50,872 bases of DNA from Defluviitaleaceae bacterium (lineage in GTDB: Bacteria; Bacillota; Clostridia; Lachnospirales; WQUN01). The stretch lies in NCBI GenBank assembly GCA_009787785.1, contig WQSR01000015.1, positions 30 through 50,901 on the forward strand, given 5' to 3'. Below, piece after piece: positions 16,413-26,928 of the stretch (position 1 is its first letter; each line of letters opens with the position of its first letter). The notes under the pieces were generated by a model that ran no database searches, was not told the origin of the DNA, and worked only from the letters and a program-made list of their open reading frames with translations. The position numbers were made by a program, and so were the translations under genes.

Positions 16413-16982
16413 ATGGAAAGCGCGTTGGTCATCTCCCATACAGAGAAAAGCGTTGTTTTTTTTAAGGATGTTTTGAAAATGGCGCGGTTCAGCCATGCCG
16501 CAAGCGTTTCCACCGGCCGGGAGGCCCGCCTTCTAATGCTGGAGCAGGAATTTGACCTGGTAATCATAAACGCGCCGCTGAAGGACGAAAGCGGGGAAAA
16601 GCTTGCCCAGCACATTATTACAAAAGGGTTATCACAGGTGATTCTTGTGGTTCCCGCCGAGTTTAGCGATACCGTTTCAGCACATTGCGAAAACGAGGGC
16701 ATTCTTACCCTTTCACGGCCCATTGGCAAAGGCGTGCTGTGGTCCGCCATAACCTTGGCCAAGGCCACGCGCATGAAGGCCACGCGCATGTACGCCGGCG
16801 ATAAGGTATTGAGGCAAAAAATCAACGATATCCGCGTTGTAGACAGAGCGAAGCGGGTTTTAATCGCCTATATGCATATGAGCGAAAACGAAGCCCACCG
16901 CTATATCGAAAAGCAAGCCATGGACACACGCGTGTCAAAAAGGGCGGTTGCCGAAGGGATTCTGAAAGCCCATGAAGGTTAA
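16413..16982 (+). CDS. ANTAR-domain RNA-binding regulator with degenerate receiver (NitR-like)
   Basis: Predicted 189 aa. The N-terminal receiver-like domain (1-120) has N53 where the phosphoacceptor Asp should be (LVIINAPL), so phosphorylation control is unlikely. A coiled helix follows, and the C-terminal ANTAR domain (about 135-187; VDRAKRVLIAYMHMSENEAH, then AVAEGIL) binds paired-hexaloop RNA hairpins to prevent transcription termination. A gene of this kind, nitR, lies after glnA in Clostridium saccharobutylicum and belongs to nitrogen control. Here it follows a GS-like pseudoenzyme and precedes dapF with an 11-bp overlap. ATG 16413 fits the domain start; an in-frame GTG at 16401 is possible. 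Confidence 0.88.
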   Translation: MESALVISHTEKSVVFFKDVLKMARFSHAASVSTGREARLLMLEQEFDLVIINAPLKDESGEKLAQHIITKGLSQVILVVPAEFSDTVSAHCENEGILTLSRPIGKGVLWSAITLAKATRMKATRMYAGDKVLRQKINDIRVVDRAKRVLIAYMHMSENEAHRYIEKQAMDTRVSKRAVAEGILKAHEG

Positions 16983-17817
16983 TTTTACCAAAATGCAAGC
17001 CTGTGGAAACGATTACATTTATTTTAATTGCTTTGACGCGCATACGCGTATCACCGCACCCCAGACATTGTCGCTCAGGCTAAGCCGGCGGCGTTTTGGC
17101 GTGGGGGGGGACGGGATTGTGCTTATGCTCCCCTCCGATGTTGCCGACGCGAAAATGCGCATCTTCAACCGGGACGGCAGTGAGGGGAAAATGTGCGGCA
17201 ACGCCATCCGCTGTGTGGCGAAGTATTTATATGAAAATAAAATCGTAACCAAAACGGACATGGGCATCGAAACCCTAAGTGGGATAAAAAAGCTTTCGCT
17301 AATCACAGCGCAGGGCTTTGTTTCGGCGGTGGAGGTGGACATGGGCCAAGCCATTTTGGAGCCGGGAAAAATCCCTGTACAGCTTGCGGGGGAAGCGGTC
17401 ATCGCACAGCCGGTGGAAATAAACGGGCAGGTTTATGAAATTACCTGCGTATCCATGGGGAACCCCCACGCCGTCGTGTTTTGCGCGGACGTTGAGGCAT
17501 GGAGGCTGGCCGAAACCGGGCCCTTGTTCGAGCACAGCCCCTTGTTCCCCGACAGGGTAAACCTGGAGATAGCCGAGATGCTCAGCCGTAGCCATATAAA
17601 AATGCGTGTGTGGGAGCGGGGCAGTGGCGAAACCTTGGCCTGTGGCACAGGGGCTTGCGCTTGCGCGGTTGCCGCTATACTAAACGGCCATTGCGACAGG
17701 GATACGGACATTACCGTGGCCATGCCCGGCGGCGCGCTTACCATACGATGCACCGATGAAACCATTTACATGACCGGCGGCTGTGAAAAAATATTTGACG
17801 GGGTGGTGGCTATATGA
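16972..17817 (+). CDS. dapF: Diaminopimelate epimerase
   Basis: Converts LL- to meso-diaminopimelate for lysine and peptidoglycan synthesis; 281 aa, normal length. It starts with [18 protein letters not shown]. The two catalytic cysteines lie in MCGNAIRC and in the [14 protein letters not shown] signature. It overlaps the ANTAR gene by 11 bp and pyrG by 4 bp. Together with dapL three genes on, it forms the two-step end of the DapL-type (aminotransferase) lysine pathway, which needs no succinylated or acetylated intermediates. Confidence 0.96.
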   Translation: MKVNFTKMQACGNDYIYFNCFDAHTRITAPQTLSLRLSRRRFGVGGDGIVLMLPSDVADAKMRIFNRDGSEGKMCGNAIRCVAKYLYENKIVTKTDMGIETLSGIKKLSLITAQGFVSAVEVDMGQAILEPGKIPVQLAGEAVIAQPVEINGQVYEITCVSMGNPHAVVFCADVEAWRLAETGPLFEHSPLFPDRVNLEIAEMLSRSHIKMRVWERGSGETLACGTGACACAVAAILNGHCDRDTDITVAMPGGALTIRCTDETIYMTGGCEKIFDGVVAI

Positions 17818-19394
17818 AATTTATTTTTGTTACGGGCGGGGTGGTGTCCGGGCTGGGCAAAGGGATTACCGCCGCCGCGCTGGGCAGGTTGCTCAAACAG
17901 CGGGGCCTGAAGGTGGCCGCGCAAAAGCTGGACCCTTACATGAATGTGGACCCCGGCACCATGAGCCCCCTACAGCACGGGGAGGTCTTCGTCACCGACG
18001 ACGGCGCGGAAACGGACTTGGACTTGGGGCATTATGAGCGTTTCATCGACGAAAATCTGACCAAGCACAGCAACCTTACCTCCGGCAGGGTGTATTCCCG
18101 TGTGCTGGAGCGCGAACGCGCCGGCGGGTATTTGGGCAGTACGGTGCAGGTGATACCCCATGTTACCCAGGAAATTAAGGCGTTCATTTATGGGGGCGCG
18201 ACGGAGGGCCTGGATGTGCTCATCACCGAAATCGGTGGCACGGTGGGCGATATCGAAAGCCAGCCCTTCCTGGAGGCCATACGGCAAATCTCATGTGAGC
18301 AGCAATGCCTGTTCGTTCACGTCACGCTGGTGCCCTATTTGAAGGCGTCCCGGGAGCATAAATCAAAGCCCACCCAGCATTCCGTAAAGGAGCTCCGCTC
18401 CATCGGCATCACGCCCAATATCATCGTGGCCCGCGCCGACGAGCCGTTGAGCAAGGGCATAAAAGAAAAAATTGCCCTGTTCAGCAATGTAAAGCCCGAT
18501 TGCGTAATTGAAAACATCACCTTGGATTCCCTCTACGAGGCACCCATTATGCTCCACGAAAACGCTCTGGACGAAATGGTTTGCCGCGAGCTGGGCCTTA
18601 TCCTGCCCGCGCCGGATTTGTGCGACTGGAAAACCATGCTGGAAAAAATCGAGGCGCGGCAAAAAACCGTGACCATAGCCATTGTGGGCAAATATGTGAA
18701 GCTCCACGACGCGTACCTATCCATTATCGAGGCCCTGAACCACGCGGGCTTCGAGGTGGGGGCAAAAGTAGAAATCCTGTGGGTGGATAGCGAAAATACA
18801 GCGGATATGCCCAATCAGCTCCAGGGGGTTGACGGCATGATTGTACCCGGCGGCTTTGGCGAGCGGGGCATTGAGGGCAAAATTGCCGCGTGCCGGTATG
18901 CCCGTGAGCATGACATCCCCTTTTTGGGCATCTGCCTGGGGATGCAGGTAGCGGTCATCGAGTATGCCCGCCATGTATGCGCCCTGGAGGGCGCGAACTC
19001 GTCGGAATTTGATGAGCTGGCCGCCCACAAGGTTATTGACATCATGCCGGGGCAAATCGGGCGGCTGGGCAGTGGCGGCACCATGCGGCTGGGGGCGTAC
19101 CCGTGTAAAGCAAAAGCGGGCTCATTACTGCATAAGCTGTATAAGCAAGACGACATCAGTGAGCGTCACCGGCACCGCTTCGAGTTTAACAACGATTACC
19201 GGGAAAAGATGACACAGCATGGCTTGCGCATCTCCGGTGTTTCCCCCGATGACTTTCTGGTGGAGGCGGTGGAGCTACCGGAAAAGCGGTTTTTCATGGG
19301 GGTTCAGTTCCATCCCGAGTTTAAAAGCAGGCCCAACAAGCCCCACCCCATTTTTTTTGGGCTTGTACGGGCCGCCAGTGGAGGCGAGGTATGA
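17814..19394 (+). CDS. pyrG: CTP synthase
   Basis: Amidates UTP to CTP using glutamine; 526 aa. The N-terminal ATP-binding domain opens with [15 protein letters not shown] and has [13 protein letters not shown] and [12 protein letters not shown]. The C-terminal class I glutamine amidotransferase domain has the nucleophile Cys in FLGICLGMQ and the His-Glu pair in FHPEFKSRP. All catalytic residues are present. Both ends overlap neighbours by 4 bp (ATGA), so it is translationally coupled. It is the second glutamine-consuming enzyme in this run after GlmS. Confidence 0.96.
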   Translation: MKFIFVTGGVVSGLGKGITAAALGRLLKQRGLKVAAQKLDPYMNVDPGTMSPLQHGEVFVTDDGAETDLDLGHYERFIDENLTKHSNLTSGRVYSRVLERERAGGYLGSTVQVIPHVTQEIKAFIYGGATEGLDVLITEIGGTVGDIESQPFLEAIRQISCEQQCLFVHVTLVPYLKASREHKSKPTQHSVKELRSIGITPNIIVARADEPLSKGIKEKIALFSNVKPDCVIENITLDSLYEAPIMLHENALDEMVCRELGLILPAPDLCDWKTMLEKIEARQKTVTIAIVGKYVKLHDAYLSIIEALNHAGFEVGAKVEILWVDSENTADMPNQLQGVDGMIVPGGFGERGIEGKIAACRYAREHDIPFLGICLGMQVAVIEYARHVCALEGANSSEFDELAAHKVIDIMPGQIGRLGSGGTMRLGAYPCKAKAGSLLHKLYKQDDISERHRHRFEFNNDYREKMTQHGLRISGVSPDDFLVEAVELPEKRFFMGVQFHPEFKSRPNKPHPIFFGLVRAASGGEV

Positions 19395-20563
19395 AAATAA
19401 ATAAAAATTACTTAAAATTGAAGAAAAATTATTTATTTACTACGATTACCCAAAAAGTACAGGATTTCAAAGCAAGCAACCCCCAAAGGGAGGTAATAAG
19501 CTTGGGCATCGGGGATGTCACCCTGCCCCTCGCGCCGGTGGTGGTGGACGCGTTGCGCCACGCGGTGGACGAAATGGGCCACGCAAGTACCTTTCGCGGG
19601 TACGGCGACGAGCAGGGCTATCCCTTTTTGCGCCGGGCGGTGTGCGGCTATTATGCCGGAAAGGGCGTGACCCTGGACGATAGCGAGATTTTTATCAGTG
19701 ACGGGGCCAACAGCGACCTGGGGAACATCCTTGATTTGTTCGCGGACGATAATACAGTGCTCATCCCCGACCCGGTGTATCCCGTCTATGTAGACGCCAA
19801 CATCATGGCCGGGCGGGAAATCATATACATGGACGGCAACGCCGGCAACGGCTTTTTGCCCCTGCCGGATAAGAAGGCGGATATTATTTATTTGTGCTCC
19901 CCCAACAATCCCACCGGGGCAACCTATTCCCGGGCGCAATTGAAAATGTGGGTGGACTTCGCCATGGAAAACGACGCGCTCATCCTTTTTGACAGTGCAT
20001 ATGAAGCCTTTGTCCAGGACGATGCCTTGCCCACAAGCATTTACCAAATTGAAAACGCGAAGGAATGCGCCATCGAGATAAGCTCCTTTTCCAAGATGGC
20101 GGGCTTCACGGGCACGCGGTGCGGGTATACGGTGGTGCCCAACGCTCTGGTGCGCGACGGCGCGGCATTGAACCCATTGTGGTACCGCCGCCAAACCACG
20201 AAGTTTAACGGCGCGCCCTATATCATACAGCGGGGCGCGGGGGCGGTTTTCACCCCGGAGGGCTTCTCCCAGGTGAAGGCAAACATCGCCTATTACATGA
20301 AGAACGCGAAATTCATATCCGATACTTTGCACGGCTTGGGCATTTGGCACACGGGGGGGGAAAACGCCCCTTATGTCTGGCTGAAATGCCCCAAGGGGAT
20401 GGGCTCATGGGATTTCTTTGATGTTTTGCTTGGCGAGGCCAACGTGGTGGGCGCGCCCGGCGTGGGCTTCGGCGCGAAGGGGGAGGGCTTCTTCCGGCTG
20501 AGTGCCTTTGCCGAGCACGAAAAGGTGAGCAAGGCCATGGAAAAAGTTAAAAAATTTCTGTGA
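19391..20563 (+). CDS. dapL: LL-diaminopimelate aminotransferase
   Basis: PLP-dependent class I/II aminotransferase of 390 aa that forms LL-diaminopimelate directly from tetrahydrodipicolinate and glutamate. Features include [19 protein letters not shown] at the N-terminus, [45 protein letters not shown], and the Schiff-base Lys in [23 protein letters not shown] near the end holds the carboxylate-binding Arg. DapL recycles glutamate nitrogen, which fits the nitrogen theme of the operon. It is followed after 16 bp by glnN. Confidence 0.95.
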   Translation: MKINKNYLKLKKNYLFTTITQKVQDFKASNPQREVISLGIGDVTLPLAPVVVDALRHAVDEMGHASTFRGYGDEQGYPFLRRAVCGYYAGKGVTLDDSEIFISDGANSDLGNILDLFADDNTVLIPDPVYPVYVDANIMAGREIIYMDGNAGNGFLPLPDKKADIIYLCSPNNPTGATYSRAQLKMWVDFAMENDALILFDSAYEAFVQDDALPTSIYQIENAKECAIEISSFSKMAGFTGTRCGYTVVPNALVRDGAALNPLWYRRQTTKFNGAPYIIQRGAGAVFTPEGFSQVKANIAYYMKNAKFISDTLHGLGIWHTGGENAPYVWLKCPKGMGSWDFFDVLLGEANVVGAPGVGFGAKGEGFFRLSAFAEHEKVSKAMEKVKKFL

Positions 20564-20579
20564 TATAAGGAGAAATGGT

Positions 20580-22664
20580 ATGAAGAATATTCCCGAGCTC
20601 TTTGGAAGCATGGTGTTTAACGAAACCGTGATGCACGCAAGATTGCCCAAGGATATTTACAAGGCGTTGAAAAAAACCATGTCAAAGGGCACGCATTTGG
20701 AGCTTGACGTGGCCAATGTGGTGGCCAACGCCATGAAGGACTGGGCCGTGGAAAAGGGAGCCACCCATTTCACTCATTGGTTCCAGCCCTTGACGGGCAT
20801 TACGGCGGAGAAGCATGAGAGCTTTATTTCCCCGTCGGGCAATGGAAATATCATTATGGAATTTTCCGGCAAGGAACTGATACGCGGCGAGCCCGACGCC
20901 TCCAGCTTTCCCTCCGGTGGCCTGCGCTGTACCTTCGAGGCTCGGGGCTACACGGTTTGGGACATTACGTCCTTCGCCTTTATCAAGAACGGGACGCTGT
21001 ATATCCCCACGGCTTTCTGCGCTTACAATGGCGAGTCCCTGGATATGAAGACGCCGCTTTTGCGCTCCATGGAAGCCCTAAATACCCAGGCGTTGCGTAT
21101 TTTGCGGCTGTTTGGCAACACCACGGCGCAACGGGTAAACGCCACCGTAGGCGCGGAGCAGGAATATTTTTTGGTGGACAAGGCGGCGTACTTGCAACGC
21201 CCGGATTTAATGTACGCGGGGCGGACACTGTTCGGCGCGCCGCCGGTCAAGGGGCAGGAATTGGACGACCATTACTTCGGCAGTATAAAGCCCCGCGTGT
21301 CGATGTTCATGCAGGAGCTGGAGGAGGAACTGTGGAAGCTGGGGGTATACGCCAAGACCAAGCACGACGAAGTGGCCCCCGGACAGCATGAAATGGCCCC
21401 CATTTATACCACGACCAACATCGCCACCGACCACAACCAGCTGACCATGGAGCTGATGAAATCCATCGCCGACAAGCACGGCCTGGCCTGTCTGTTACAC
21501 GAGAAGCCCTTCTCCGGGGTAAACGGCAGTGGCAAGCACAATAACTGGTCAATCTCTACGGACAAGGGCACCAATTTGCTGGAGCCGGGGGAAACACCCC
21601 ACGAAAACGCGCAGTTTCTGTTGTTTCTGGTAGCGGTCATCAAGGCCGTGGACTGTTATCAGGATTTGTTGCGCGTGTCTGTGGTCAGCGCGGGGAACGA
21701 CCTGCGCCTGGGGGCCAACGAAGCACCCCCCGCCATCGTGTCCATGTTTTTGGGCGACGAGCTTACCGCTATTTTAGACGCCATCGAAGCGGGGGTGGAC
21801 TACCAGGGCGCGGACAGACAGCCCATGGAAATCGGCGTGACGGCCTTGCCCCATTTTCCCAAGGACGCGACGGACCGGAACCGGACCTCCCCCTTCGCCT
21901 TTACGGGAAACAAATTTGAATTTCGTATGCCCGGCGCGATGTCTTCCATTGCCGAGCCCAACATCGCCTTGAACACAGCCGTGGCTGAGGTATTGGCGCA
22001 GTTTGCCGACACGCTGGAAAATGAGCCGGACTTCAACGCGGGGCTGATTCGCCTGATTAAAACAACCATTCAGGCGCACAAGCGGATTATTTTCAACGGC
22101 AACAATTATTCCGAGGAATGGGCGGCCGAGGCGCAACAGCGCGGTTTGTCCAATCTGAAAAATACCCTAGACGCCTTACCTGCCCTTACCGCCCAGGGCG
22201 CGTTGTTTGTCAGGCACGGCGTGTTCGATGAAACGGAAATCCATTCCCGCCATCACATCCGAATGGAGTGCTACTGCAAAACAATCACCATCGAGGCGAT
22301 GACCATGCGCGACATGATAAAGGGCGGCATCATTCCCGGGTGCGTGGATTATCAAAATGAGCTGGCGAAGCTTTTGAAGCGCAAAAAGGAATGCGGGGCA
22401 TTTGAATCCGTATTGGAGGAACGGCTACTGGCCGCAATCTCGAAAAATTGCACCCACCTGATAAATAAACTGGACACCCTGGAAGCTCTGATGGAGGACG
22501 CGGGCAAATGCGACGATACCGAAGCCCATGCCCTATTTTGCCGGGAGCATATCCGCACGGCCATGGAGGAACTGCGCGCCGTGGCGGACGCCCTGGAAAC
22601 CAGTGTAGCCAAGAAGCATTGGCCCTTCCCGTCCTATAGTGACTTATTATACAGCGTCCTATAA
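20580..22664 (+). CDS. glnN: Glutamine synthetase type III
   Basis: Large dodecameric-type glutamine synthetase of 694 aa (about 700 is usual). The active site looks intact: EQEYFLVD with both metal-binding Glu, the type-III-specific [18 protein letters not shown] region, [15 protein letters not shown] with the next two Glu, and [12 protein letters not shown] with the metal-site His. AAGGAGA precedes ATG 20580. This is presumably the working ammonia-assimilating GS of the operon, in contrast with the GS-like pseudoenzyme at 15268-16410. Confidence 0.96.
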   Translation: MKNIPELFGSMVFNETVMHARLPKDIYKALKKTMSKGTHLELDVANVVANAMKDWAVEKGATHFTHWFQPLTGITAEKHESFISPSGNGNIIMEFSGKELIRGEPDASSFPSGGLRCTFEARGYTVWDITSFAFIKNGTLYIPTAFCAYNGESLDMKTPLLRSMEALNTQALRILRLFGNTTAQRVNATVGAEQEYFLVDKAAYLQRPDLMYAGRTLFGAPPVKGQELDDHYFGSIKPRVSMFMQELEEELWKLGVYAKTKHDEVAPGQHEMAPIYTTTNIATDHNQLTMELMKSIADKHGLACLLHEKPFSGVNGSGKHNNWSISTDKGTNLLEPGETPHENAQFLLFLVAVIKAVDCYQDLLRVSVVSAGNDLRLGANEAPPAIVSMFLGDELTAILDAIEAGVDYQGADRQPMEIGVTALPHFPKDATDRNRTSPFAFTGNKFEFRMPGAMSSIAEPNIALNTAVAEVLAQFADTLENEPDFNAGLIRLIKTTIQAHKRIIFNGNNYSEEWAAEAQQRGLSNLKNTLDALPALTAQGALFVRHGVFDETEIHSRHHIRMECYCKTITIEAMTMRDMIKGGIIPGCVDYQNELAKLLKRKKECGAFESVLEERLLAAISKNCTHLINKLDTLEALMEDAGKCDDTEAHALFCREHIRTAMEELRAVADALETSVAKKHWPFPSYSDLLYSVL

Positions 22665-22696
22665 AATAGGTGCCAACACACTCTATGGAGGTACCT

Positions 22697-23173
22697 ATGC
22701 AAGCATTTACCTTGGACCCCGCCGCCGTCAAGGATTTCATGGGGCGGTTGTTGCGGGAAGATTTCCTTGATTTTTTTGCGGTACGCAATGTGGAGCTGAC
22801 CCTGGCCACGCGGATTTCCATTTCCGGGCAGTTGGAAACGGAAGACGAGCCGCGCCCCGCCGCTCATGCCACCTGGGGCGATTTGCGCCCCCTTGTCTAC
22901 GCGCTCATCAAGCGCGGCATCAAGCCCAAGCTGTTGAAAATTGTTCTTTCCCACCCCGCGCCCACGCAAATCCATGAAAACGCCGCCGCGCTTTTTTTAA
23001 ATCTAACCTACGAGAAGGACGGGGTGGCCTTCACCACCGCCACCGCCCAGCGGGAGTTCGCCCTGGATAAATCCCTGGACAAAGCCTGGGACCCATGGGT
23101 GCGGGATTTTTTTGAAAAATCCGGGGTGCAGGTGGGGAGCGCGTTGCCGGAAGGAGCCGAAAATCATGGTTGA
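22697..23173 (+). CDS. DUF5721-family protein
   Basis: Predicted 158-aa cytoplasmic protein. Its layout matches the Firmicute family DUF5721: an N-terminal VKDFMGRLLREDFLDFF, WGDLRPLVYALIKRGIKPKLLKIV in the middle, LFLNLTYEKDGVAFTT, and a terminal FALDKSLDKAWDPWV. The function is unknown. The start is ATG 22697 with GGAGG 4 nt upstream. It follows glnN by 32 bp and overlaps the next gene by 8 bp, so it is part of the same transcript. Confidence 0.75.
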   Translation: MQAFTLDPAAVKDFMGRLLREDFLDFFAVRNVELTLATRISISGQLETEDEPRPAAHATWGDLRPLVYALIKRGIKPKLLKIVLSHPAPTQIHENAAALFLNLTYEKDGVAFTTATAQREFALDKSLDKAWDPWVRDFFEKSGVQVGSALPEGAENHG

Positions 23174-24506
23174 GTATACAACTGCGGAGGGCTTTGATAC
23201 CACCGGAATTATTTTGGAAACGGAGCGGTTGCTCCTGCGCCCCTTTACCCCAGACGACTTGGCGGATTTCTATGCATACGCCCGGGTTCCCGGTGTGGGC
23301 GAAGCGGCGGGCTGGCCCCACCACGAGTCCATAAAAACATCGGAAAATATTTTAAAAATATTTTTAAATGATAAAAATAATTTCGCCCTGTACCATAAAG
23401 CGGATAAAAAAGTCATCGGCTCCTTCGGCGTGAAGGAATCCTGGACGGACAAGCACGACGACTACAAGCACCTGAAAGCCTACGAAATCGGTTATGTCCT
23501 TTCCCAGGCATACTGGGGGCAGGGCCTGGTGCCGGAGGCGACCCGGGCGGTGATAGATTATTTATTCAACGTGATAAAGCTGGACGCCATAAGCATTTGC
23601 CATTTCCGGGAGAATGACCGCTCCCGCCGGGTAATCGAAAAATGCGGATTTTCCTTTATTATGGAGGATAAATATTTTTCTAAACAATTAAATAAAGAAT
23701 TTAATGATTTAAAATACCTTTTATTCCCCGCGGAACGCTACACCGAGGTCAACGCCCAGCATATCGACCGCTGGGTGGCCGAGGGCTGGATATGGGGCCA
23801 GCCCGTAAGCCCGGCGGTATGCGAAAAAGCCCGGCGCGGCGAATGGGATGTGTTGCTCACCCCCACCCGCCCCGTGCCCAAGGCGTGGTTTCCTCCCTTC
23901 AAGGGCGCGAAGATACTGGGCCTGGCCAGCGGCGGCGGCCAGCAGATGCCCATTTTTTCCTTGCTGGGGGGGCATTGCACCGTAATGGATTTGTCCGACG
24001 CCCAGCTGGAGAGCGAAAAAACCGTGGCCCGGCGGGAGGGCTACGAAATAGAAATCATAAAGGCCGACATGACCCGGCCCTTTCCCTTCCCCGACGAAAG
24101 CTTCGATTTCATTTTCCATCCCGTCTCCAATTGCTACATCGAAGACGTGCATCACGTATGGCGGGAATGCCACCGCGTGTTAAAGCCCGGCGGTGTTTTG
24201 CTGTCGGGGCTGGACAACGGCATCAATTACCTCTTCGACACCGACGAAGCGGGCAAGCCCCTCCTCGTCACCCAATCCCTGCCCTTCAACCCGTTAAAAA
24301 ACCCGGCGCAGATGGCCTTGCTCATAAAGGAAGACAGCGCGATTCAATTCAGCCACACCTTCGATGAGCAAATCGGCGGGCAACTGCGCGCCGGCTTCAT
24401 ACTCACAGGCGCGTACGAGGACTACAACCACGACCCGGAGGAAAAATTCGCCACCGCCGAAGCGGGGATACCCGCCTTCTGGGCTACCCGGGCGGTGAAG
24501 GGATGA
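23166..24506 (+). CDS. Fusion of GNAT acetyltransferase and class I SAM methyltransferase
   Basis: Bifunctional-looking protein of 446 aa. Residues about 15-187 are a RimJ/RimL-type GNAT (LETERLLLRPF, acetyl-CoA loop SQAYWGQGLVPEA at 113-125, ENDRSRRVIEKCGF). Residues about 195-446 are a class I methyltransferase with glycine loop ILGLASGGGQQ (250-260), acidic VMDLS (273-277), a DMTRPFPF motif II region and a HRVLKPGG segment. The join (about 187-197) is short and in frame, so this is a real gene fusion and not an assembly artefact visible here. Substrates are unknown. ATG 23166 has GGAAGGAG upstream and overlaps the previous stop by 8 bp; its own stop overlaps the next ATG by 4 bp. Two AT-rich patches occur inside the gene (about 23341-23394 and 23661-23721). 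Confidence 0.88.
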   Translation: MVEYTTAEGFDTTGIILETERLLLRPFTPDDLADFYAYARVPGVGEAAGWPHHESIKTSENILKIFLNDKNNFALYHKADKKVIGSFGVKESWTDKHDDYKHLKAYEIGYVLSQAYWGQGLVPEATRAVIDYLFNVIKLDAISICHFRENDRSRRVIEKCGFSFIMEDKYFSKQLNKEFNDLKYLLFPAERYTEVNAQHIDRWVAEGWIWGQPVSPAVCEKARRGEWDVLLTPTRPVPKAWFPPFKGAKILGLASGGGQQMPIFSLLGGHCTVMDLSDAQLESEKTVARREGYEIEIIKADMTRPFPFPDESFDFIFHPVSNCYIEDVHHVWRECHRVLKPGGVLLSGLDNGINYLFDTDEAGKPLLVTQSLPFNPLKNPAQMALLIKEDSAIQFSHTFDEQIGGQLRAGFILTGAYEDYNHDPEEKFATAEAGIPAFWATRAVKG

Positions 24507-25990
24507 ACATCATACCCGAGGGTGCCGGTTCCGCCCCCAGCTACTATTGCACCTGGGAGGCGCAGAACAATATCCATAAAAGCGGGCGGCCCCAGGATTT
24601 CGCACGCTTTGAGGGCGACCAGGGGGCCCAATTGGCCCGGGAAAGCATGGGCGAGGGGTTACTTTTCGGCGGGGAGGGGTTGGCGCGGCAATACGATAAA
24701 GTGCGCAAGGATTTATTTTTTGTATTGGACGACGGCTGGGATGTGCCCTATGGAATAAATCCAGCCACCCACAGGCATGAATTTGGCTCCCTTATGGTAA
24801 ACGAAGAACGCTTCCCGTCCTGCACCGGAACGCCGGCCCAGCGGCTGGAAAAATTGAACGACCGCGTAAAAGCACTGGGATGGAAGGGTCTGGGTCTGTG
24901 GGTGGCTTCACAGGCCCGGGGCGAGAAGGCGGGGAAGACGCTGAGCCAAGGGGAGGCCATAAGCTATTGGACCGAGCGGATACAATGGTGCCGCCAAGCC
25001 GGAATCAACTACTGGAAGGTGGATTGGGGGCTTCATTGCCATTCCCTCACATTCCGAAAAATGCTGACTGCGTTGGGCAAAGCACACCACCCCGCGCTCG
25101 TCATCGAGCACTGCCGCTGTATGTTGCCCATCAACGAACCCGGGCGATTCAACCACTGGGGCACGGTCACGGAGGAAGCCCTGCGCATTTTCCACGCCAG
25201 CGATGCTTTCCGTTCCTATGACGTGACCCTTCCGCTGTCGGCGGTGACTACCCTTGACCGGTTATCCGTTTTATTAAACGCACAAACCGCCGCCCAGGGA
25301 CTGGTCAACTGCGAGGACGAGCTGTACATCGGCGCGGCTTTGGGCTGTACGCTGGGGGTCATGCGCTCTATATTCGACAAAGCCCCTCGAAAATTGGACG
25401 AAGTGACGCGCTCTGTGCGATGGCAAAGGCTGGCCCCGGCCTTCGGCACAACCGGCAACACGCGTGTAAGCAACGAAATAGGCACCGATTCATTCCACTA
25501 TAAGCCCGGAGACACCTGGGCCGCAGAATTAATCGGCAAAACCATCACACAAGGCGCGCCCATCATAATCGCCCGCGAGCTGGCCTTGCCGACCCTCTAT
25601 GACACAAAGGACGTAGCCCCTTTCATCGTGGCTTCAAAAAATCCAACCGGAGCAATATCCATCGCCACCATTCGAAGAACCCTGGGCAAGGAAGGTACAC
25701 CCCTTCGCAAAATTCAGCTGGATGTGGGCAACCCTTCCCATCCCATAGGGATTTTCGGCCATTATCAGGAACTGACCCTGACCTTTGACCGGCCCATAAC
25801 AGGCAAAAATATTTTTGCCCAAGACCTGGCCGGCGACACAGCAAGGGAGATAACAAATGCCATTCTGATAGAAAATAATCGGCTGGTGATTCCGGGCGCA
25901 CTGATAACGGAAATCGGGCTAAGCAACGCGTCTGCGGGTGACGCTTCCGAGCCGGGGCTGGCTATCGTCAACGATAAAAGAATTAGATGA
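24503..25990 (+). CDS. Alpha-galactosidase-like glycoside hydrolase (GH36/GH27 clan type)
   Basis: Probably cytoplasmic, 495 aa, no signal peptide. FVLDDGWDVPYGI (73-85) and NYWKVDWGLHCH (169-180) match clan GH-D enzymes, where the Asp of the KxD-type motif (D174) is the nucleophile. WKGLGLWVA also fits. The substrate is unconfirmed: alpha-galactosides are likely, though Clostridial relatives with this N-terminus (MNIIP..YYCTW) are uncharacterised to my knowledge. The ATGA overlap joins it to the upstream fusion gene. Related proteins tend to end shortly after a DPGL-like motif. Here EPGL is followed by about nine extra residues that run into foreign AT-rich DNA, so the original stop may have been lost at an insertion junction near 25966-25977. 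Confidence 0.75.
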   Translation: MNIIPEGAGSAPSYYCTWEAQNNIHKSGRPQDFARFEGDQGAQLARESMGEGLLFGGEGLARQYDKVRKDLFFVLDDGWDVPYGINPATHRHEFGSLMVNEERFPSCTGTPAQRLEKLNDRVKALGWKGLGLWVASQARGEKAGKTLSQGEAISYWTERIQWCRQAGINYWKVDWGLHCHSLTFRKMLTALGKAHHPALVIEHCRCMLPINEPGRFNHWGTVTEEALRIFHASDAFRSYDVTLPLSAVTTLDRLSVLLNAQTAAQGLVNCEDELYIGAALGCTLGVMRSIFDKAPRKLDEVTRSVRWQRLAPAFGTTGNTRVSNEIGTDSFHYKPGDTWAAELIGKTITQGAPIIIARELALPTLYDTKDVAPFIVASKNPTGAISIATIRRTLGKEGTPLRKIQLDVGNPSHPIGIFGHYQELTLTFDRPITGKNIFAQDLAGDTAREITNAILIENNRLVIPGALITEIGLSNASAGDASEPGLAIVNDKRIR

Positions 25991-26057
25991 AATTGCAAAT
26001 ACTGTTGGTGTAAAATTTGAAAGAGCATTCGTGCTATCTGGTGAAGAACGAATTTAA
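25977..26057 (+). pseudogene. C-terminal fragment of an XRE-type regulator
   Basis: An open frame with no start reads KELDEIANTVGVKFERAFVL and then SGEERI before TAA at 26055. This has the look of the last helix and tail of an XRE helix-turn-helix regulator of the kind that often precedes cytosine methyltransferase genes. Its N-terminal part is missing because the fragment abuts the hydrolase gene, so it marks the left junction of the accessory island. Confidence 0.5.
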
Positions 26058-26070
26058 TGAGGTGTATCAC

Positions 26071-26928
26071 GTGAAGGAATTTAGACTTGGGGAATTGTTT
26101 TGCGGACCGGGGGGACTTGCCTACGGCGCAGTATCCGCAAAAATAAGCAATTCCAATTATAAAATCGTCCACCAATGGGCAACTGACTACGACCAAGACA
26201 CCTGTAATACATATGCTAACAATATTTGCCCAGAGCGGCAAAATAGCGTTGTAAATGCTGACATTCGCAAACTTAATATTGAGCATGACTTAGGGCGCGA
26301 AGGTGATATTGATGCGCTTGCTTTTGGTTTTCCGTGCAACGACTATAGCGTAGTTGGTGAACAAAAAGGATTAGATGGTGTATATGGGCCGCTTTATTCG
26401 TATGGAATAAAAGCACTTCAAATTTTCCAACCGCAATGGTTTCTCGCTGAAAATGTTGGCGGGTTGCAAACGGCAAATAACGGAAAAGCATTTGTTAAAA
26501 TACTTAATGATATGAAAAATGTAGGATATACAGTAACGCCACATATGTATAGATTTGAACAATATGGTGTTCCGCAAGCGCGTCATCGTGTCATTATTGT
26601 AGGCATAAAAAATAATGAAAGTGTTACTTACCGCATCCCGTCAACCTTGCCATATGCTGATATTGATAATTCTTGCCGTGCGGCAATTGAAAAACCACCG
26701 ATTGCTTCCGATGCGTTCAACAACGAGCGAACAAGACAATCTGAAACCGTTGTAAGGCGGCTCATGTACATTAAACCCGGTGAAAATGCGTTCACTGCAA
26801 ATCTCCCCGAAGACCTCGTTATTTTTCTATCAGCGCATCAAGGCTTACATCAAGCGCAACAGAAATTCTATACAGCGTTTCAACAGAAAAATTGCATCCG
26901 ACTTTTTCACTTTCAATCTGGCGAATAA
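26071..26928 (+). pseudogene. Truncated DNA (cytosine-5) methyltransferase
   Basis: The first 248 or so residues are a normal C5-MTase: motif I ELFCGPGGLAYGA, the catalytic Cys (C89) in FGFPCNDYS, motif VI ENV, and motif VIII QYGVPQARHRVIIVG. After NLPEDL (about 26815) the homology stops. The remaining 37 codons are simply the antisense of the XRE gene at 26819-27052. The target-recognition end and motifs IX and X are missing, so sequence-specific methylation is unlikely. GTG 26071 is the likely start; an ATG-type opening at 26017 is possible. An intact companion restriction gene is not visible. Confidence 0.8.
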
